Below, one piece after another: positions 59,090 to 64,000 of a stretch of 64,000 nucleotides of DNA. Each line of letters opens with the position of its first letter. Position 1 is the first letter of the stretch. The translations under genes were made by a program, and so were the position numbers. Source of the stretch: Acridotheres tristis (taxonomy: Eukaryota; Chordata; Aves; Passeriformes; Sturnidae); NCBI GenBank assembly GCA_037013685.1, contig CM072884.1:110710048-110774047 (forward strand). The letters are read 5' to 3'. The notes beneath the pieces are model-generated. The model was not told the origin of the DNA. It saw nothing but the letters and a program-made list of their open reading frames with translations, and made no database searches.

Positions 59090-62000
59090 TCTCTTTTCAT
59101 GATGAAAACTACAAGCCATTATTCCTCCTCTGGGATTTTAATTCGACCCAAGGGCACCCCTTTCTTCTCCCTTTTCTCTTGTCCTCAGTAAAGAGCACAA
59201 CCATTCCACACCAGTAACATCCAGGTGCCACTCAAAATCTTGTCCTGCTGTGCTTTCATGATTTCTCCCAAAGCACCCACTTAAAATAGGGCTTGTAATT
59301 CTACTCTGCTTGCTGGAGCATGCCACACAGTGAACTATGACAAAGTATAAAAGTTTTTATCCCCATGCAGAGACCAGAAATAGGAATCATTCCATTACCT
59401 GCTCAGGAGCTGTTACCACACATCACAATGTAGATGTAGAAGTCCACCCCATCTCACCCCTGAGCTTGTAACATCTCTTAATAGTCTTTCTTATTTTGTC
59501 CCATACATAATAAACTCTTCAGAAAATAATCTGCTAGCCACTGCTTAGGAAAAAAAAAAAGAAAAAGGTTCAAAGAAGTGCTGTTTCTTGTTAGGGATTA
59601 GCAGCTAGAAATCATTTGGGTAACAGCTCTTCTTTTGCATGCTGGTTAATAGATAGGAAAATTAGTTGGCAATTTAAATGCTGCCTCATTTAACACAATG
59701 ATTCCTAATTACATTATCAGCCCATCTGGCAAGAATTGCTTACAACCATCACACAGAAAAGAAAACACCACTAACTATATGCTGTGTTTGCCCACAGTTA
59801 TTACGTGTTATTATTGGCACTGACTGTCAGGTTATTTCAGCAATTTGTTTCTACAAATTAGTAATGTTACAATATACAGTGGCTTTTTAAGTACAGACAT
59901 ACTGTATGGGTTTTTTCTCTCCTGTGTAACTTGCAGTTAGCATTTACAGCCTACTTTCTAATAAAAAAAAGTATCAGAAGGCTAGGCTTTAATATAGATT
60001 CTTCATCTGTTCCTCTGAAGATGCAGAAATAAAAGCAATTTAAAAGATGAGTGGAGAGAAATTTTTGGAAGCATTTCTAGATGTAGAGGACTGCAAAGTC
60101 AGATATAAACTTGAAAAGCCTCCACAAAGACAGATTTCTGCTTGCAGAATATGTACTTTGTGTAAAAGGTAAAACTGAAAATAAAAATAGGCAAAATTTG
60201 TTGGATTGGCACAGTGCCCATGAACACTGGGGCAGGGATGGACTCTCCCATTTCTCACTGCTCACAAGCAGTCCCTGCACGGGAGGAACACCTCAGCCCA
60301 AAGCCAAACGAGCCTCTGCAGCTTGGGTGGAATCATACTGCACCTTGGAGGAGGAGCAGGAGGAGGAGAAGGAAGGCAGACTCCCATTTTACACCAAATC
60401 CAGGAGGAGTATTTCCACTGTTGCCCTGAGTGAGGTCACCGCAGAGAAAACAGACCAATCTGTTCCTACCTCCAAAAAAAAAAACAAACCCTCCCATAGT
60501 CAGAAAGGTTCACGCATGCAGCCAAGATAAAGGGGCATTGTGAGGAAAGAGAAAAAAAAAAAAAAAAAGAATGAGATTAATTTTCTACTGACGTTTGTTC
60601 AGCAGGTGGTGCCCACATTCTGCTGCAGCTCCGGGGATGCAAAGGAAGGTGATTTATTGCTGCACGAGGACGTGGGCAAACCAGAAGGTCAAGTTTATCA
60701 CCAGAGATAATTCCTGCTTTCACAACAGCAGAAGTTTGTCACAGAAACTGTGCTGTGTTTGTAGTCTGGGGAGTTAACAGGAGAACAAGTGGCAGCCAGA
60801 CCAAGCTCTCCAGAGAGTGTTTGGCCTTTGCTGCCATTCCCAGATGGTGCCAGCACCTGGGATTTACATTTGCTACCTTTGCATTTACTGCCTCCACATT
60901 CACTCTCTTCCCCAGCCACTTAAAACATCTATTCCCAAACGCTCTCACACCCTCACTAGCCTCAGCAGAAGACCAAGAGATTTCCCCTCAATCTCTCCAT
61001 GATCTGCACTGCTAGACTGGAAGGAATATTTCTTTTTTTCCTGCCTGAAAAGCAATAACCTCTTTCTTTGCCAGAAGATTACAAAGTACTATCTGGATTA
61101 GCCAATCTATCCGTGCTTAAGAGCACTGCATGTGTCTGTAGTGGAGATTTGTATAAAAACACAAATGCTAAAATGACAGATTGCTCTGAAGTATAAACTT
61201 GCTAAACTAAATTGTGAGTTGAAATATGAGCATCTGACTGTGGGACTGATGAATAGTCATTCTGAAGAAAAATATTACAGGAAGTGCTTTATATATATTA
61301 TCATTTTGACAATAAGGGAAAGCTATTATGGTTTAAAGACAAAAAAAATAGTCAGCCAATCAATCCTGGTAACAAAACAAAATATCTATTCTTCATTTCT
61401 ACGCTCTCCTTCCTGCCAATGCCCTCGGTTCCATAAACATTAGCATTCTTTCTGCACATGCCATCTCATGTGCTATCTTATTTTTCAGGCTGAAATTTAT
61501 TTGCTGTGTCTAGATTTATCATACAACACATCCATCCTATTCATGCTATATGAACATGCTTTGCTGTTGAACATGAGCCATTACTTGCTTATCTTAGAGC
61601 TGTGTGAATCGTAGCAATTTTGTCTCATTGCCTTTTCAGAAAAGATTAACCTTTTTTCCCTCTTTTTTATTATTTCCCCCCCCCAGATATGAGTCTCTCT
61701 CCCACCTCACACCCTACAGCAGACAAAACCAGGTATGTGAAGCAATCCTGTAGTAGTTTATGTACTTCACATAAACCAGCTGCAGCTGAAGTCATGCTCT
61801 GCTCTAAACTCTGGGTTTTAAGGAAAATCTGGACTAATTAGAGAGTAACAACAATAATCCAGAGGGACTAGAAAAATATCACCTGTAAATAAGCATTGAC
61901 AGGCTTTAAATGGCTTGAGAAGATGAAGGGAAAGTGTGATAGCCTTTTAACAGATGTAGGGGTGCCACAGAGACCCCAGGGAGCCAAACCTTTCAGAAGG

Positions 62001-63860
62001 AAGGGGTTGCATGGAAGCCAAGGGGTGCCTTCATCAGCCTTGCCCAGGGCCACCAACACTTAGGCACGAGTTAGAGCTTACTGAGAGCAGCAGAGATCCT
62101 CCCAAATTTCAGCAAGGAAAATCTGTATATTTGCTGTACTTACACCACACGTGTTCTTGAATGGAAAGATAATGACATGGAGGATTAAGAAAACCCCCAC
62201 AAGGCTCTGAAATTCAAGAACAAATGCATGAGACATCAGCTATTTGCGCTTACGTGTAACACACAAAGCTCTTGTTAAATCCAAAAGCCTGTTTCCACCT
62301 GTTAGTAGGTGTAAAGGAACTAAATTAATCAATTTTCTGGTAATTACAGCACAGCACTGATGAGACAGGGAGGCTGTAAGACAAATGCCACTGGGAGCAA
62401 CTCTCACATTTAACTGCAAGCCTCGAGAGGAATCCCAGTGCCCACGCAGCCTTGGTTTAGAGACAGGCTAAGTCTAAGCCCTGTGCTGTGTCCTAAATTA
62501 GCAAGAGTCTCATGCAGAGCTCACCCCTCCCTCCCTGGAGAACAGGGTGACTTAAGGTGCTGGAGAGACAGCTATTAGTGCAATAATTCCACAAAAAGAA
62601 AAGGAGCTTAACTCTTGGAGATGTGCTGGTGAACGGCATCACCCATCTCACAGGCATTAAACTCTTTCTCGCTTGCAAACCACAGAGTGTCACCAGCACA
62701 GGGCAGACCTGCAGGGCACTGTCCAGCAGGATTTTGAGCTCTTTGGAACAATCAGCCACATCAGATGGAGCTAAGGATGCTGAAGGAGGACCTGAGGAGG
62801 GGGAGAGCTTCCAGCTCCACAGCAAACAGGGTGTGAGGTGAAATGTCTGCTGTGGCTGCTCTGCTCACCAGCACTACTTAGGGCATGATCTTTCTAAAAA
62901 GTACAATCATGCCAAAGAATTGTAGAGGTTGGGCTTTTTTAACAGAGGCAAAAAAAAGAGAAAAAAAAAGAGAAATCATGCTACTACATCACCTTTCAGA
63001 ATACAATATTAAGGAGGGCTTTCTGCCTTTTTCTTTTTTTTTTTTCCTTAGGTTAAGGAAATGAAATCAGTAAGCCTACATTAATATATTATACCCAGTG
63101 AGTGATTACAGTTAGAAGCCGCATTCAGTTCAGAATTTCAATTTTCCGAGGCTTTTGCTCTCCAAAATTAGCTTCCAATTTATTTTGTCAGGTCATTCTT
63201 TTCTTTTCCTCTATCGCTCATTAAATCCAGCGAAACTGCTGTCAAATAAAAAAAATTTTAAAAAGGCATTTTTAACTCTTCTTCTCTCCCTAACTTCAGA
63301 AGTCCTAGAGTACAAAGAAAAAAAAAAAAAAAAAAAGCTTGTTTTGAAACTAAATCAACAACCCTCCAACTGCAGTAAAACCTAAACAGTTTTTTACATA
63401 TGCATAGAGCCAAGTCATGCTAGGCAAACTCAAGACGGCTTGAAGTGACTAATCCCTAAACCTTCCTCACCCTGTAGGTGAGTCACTGCCCATGTTTACT
63501 GAGCCATCTGGAAATAATAAAATTCATCAGGGGAATGAAGCCCATTCCTAATGCTCTTGAGTTTAGGCTAGGAGGCATCCCTCGCCTCACGGGCACTGCT
63601 GTTCTTCTGTAATCTCCCTTCTGCCAAAGACACCAGAGTCCTCCTGTCCTTCAGCACAGGCAGGAACCCTGCAGGAGACGTTCAGTCCCACTCCTGTATT
63701 CCTGCTTCTCCCAAAGGTCTCCCTCACACCAAAGAGCTGAACTTCAAACTCAATTTTAAATAAGATCCTGGCTTTTAATTGCATTGGAGATGTGAAACCA
63801 AGTGCCAAAGCTGCTCCTTCAATACTTTAGAAGATTTAGTTTTGGTTTTTTTAGAGGACT
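59090..63860. other. BACE2 intron 1, right part
   Basis: About 4.8 kb without recognised coding exons. It contains poly-A runs near 60549 and 63319 and a C-run near 61676-61685. Confidence 0.5.
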
Positions 63861-63867
63861 ATTTACA

Positions 63868-64000
63868 AGAACATGGGGAATGGCTTCAAACTGAAAGAGA
63901 GTAGGGTTAGGTGGGACATTAGGGTAAACTTCTTCCCTGTGAGGGTGGTGGGGCCCTGGCACAGGATGCCCAGAGAAGTTTTGGATGCCCTGGATCCCTG
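63868..64000 (+). mobile_element. CR1 LINE fragment cut by window end
   Basis: ATGGGGAATGGCTTCAAACT, TTCTTCCCTGTGAGGGTGGT and GGCACAGGATGCCCAGAGAA are CR1 3'-region words in plus orientation. The element runs out of the window. Confidence 0.85.

Overview
This is a window of vertebrate nuclear DNA, most likely from a bird and probably a songbird. The support is many 5'-truncated CR1-type LINE fragments on both strands, several LTRs of a kind I associate with passerine endogenous retroviruses, compact spliced genes, and no prokaryote-like operons. The songbird assignment is inference; an avian origin is well supported.

Two protein-coding genes can be rebuilt exon by exon, both on the minus strand. 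BACE2 (beta-secretase 2) occupies 53591 to 29124. Its exons 2 to 9 are present with matching splice phases, encoding 414 residues from just before the first catalytic DTGS to the C-terminal tail. Exon 1 (signal peptide and propeptide) must lie beyond the right edge. About 11.7 kb downstream lies FAM3B (the PANDER cytokine-like secreted protein), complete from 17459 to 6235 in eight coding exons (233 residues), including a first coding exon of 19 nt and an internal one of 51 nt. From established knowledge, BACE2 and FAM3B are same-strand neighbours on human chromosome 21, so this is conserved vertebrate synteny.

Layout from left to right. 1-1090 holds a diverged acidic-repeat reading frame, probably a decayed gene of a family I do not recognise. 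Next come a very AT-rich tract, the 3' half of an LTR, and unremarkable intergenic DNA to 6.2 kb. FAM3B spans 6.2-17.5 kb; its last intron carries a CR1 split by a 450-bp minisatellite and its third intron a GAA/GGA array. A CpG-rich promoter-like segment at 17.46-17.67 kb is followed by a 530-bp pure pyrimidine pentanucleotide array. 18.2-29.1 kb is intergenic with CR1 pieces and one LTR. BACE2 covers 29.1 kb to the window end; a solo LTR with a perfect 5-bp target duplication sits 40 bp from the acceptor of its last exon.

I found no tRNA, rRNA, CRISPR array or bacterial-type element, and no convincing third intact gene. The most unusual features are the homopurine/homopyrimidine arrays around and inside the two genes, the solo LTR beside the BACE2 exon 9 splice site, and the acidic-repeat locus at the left edge.
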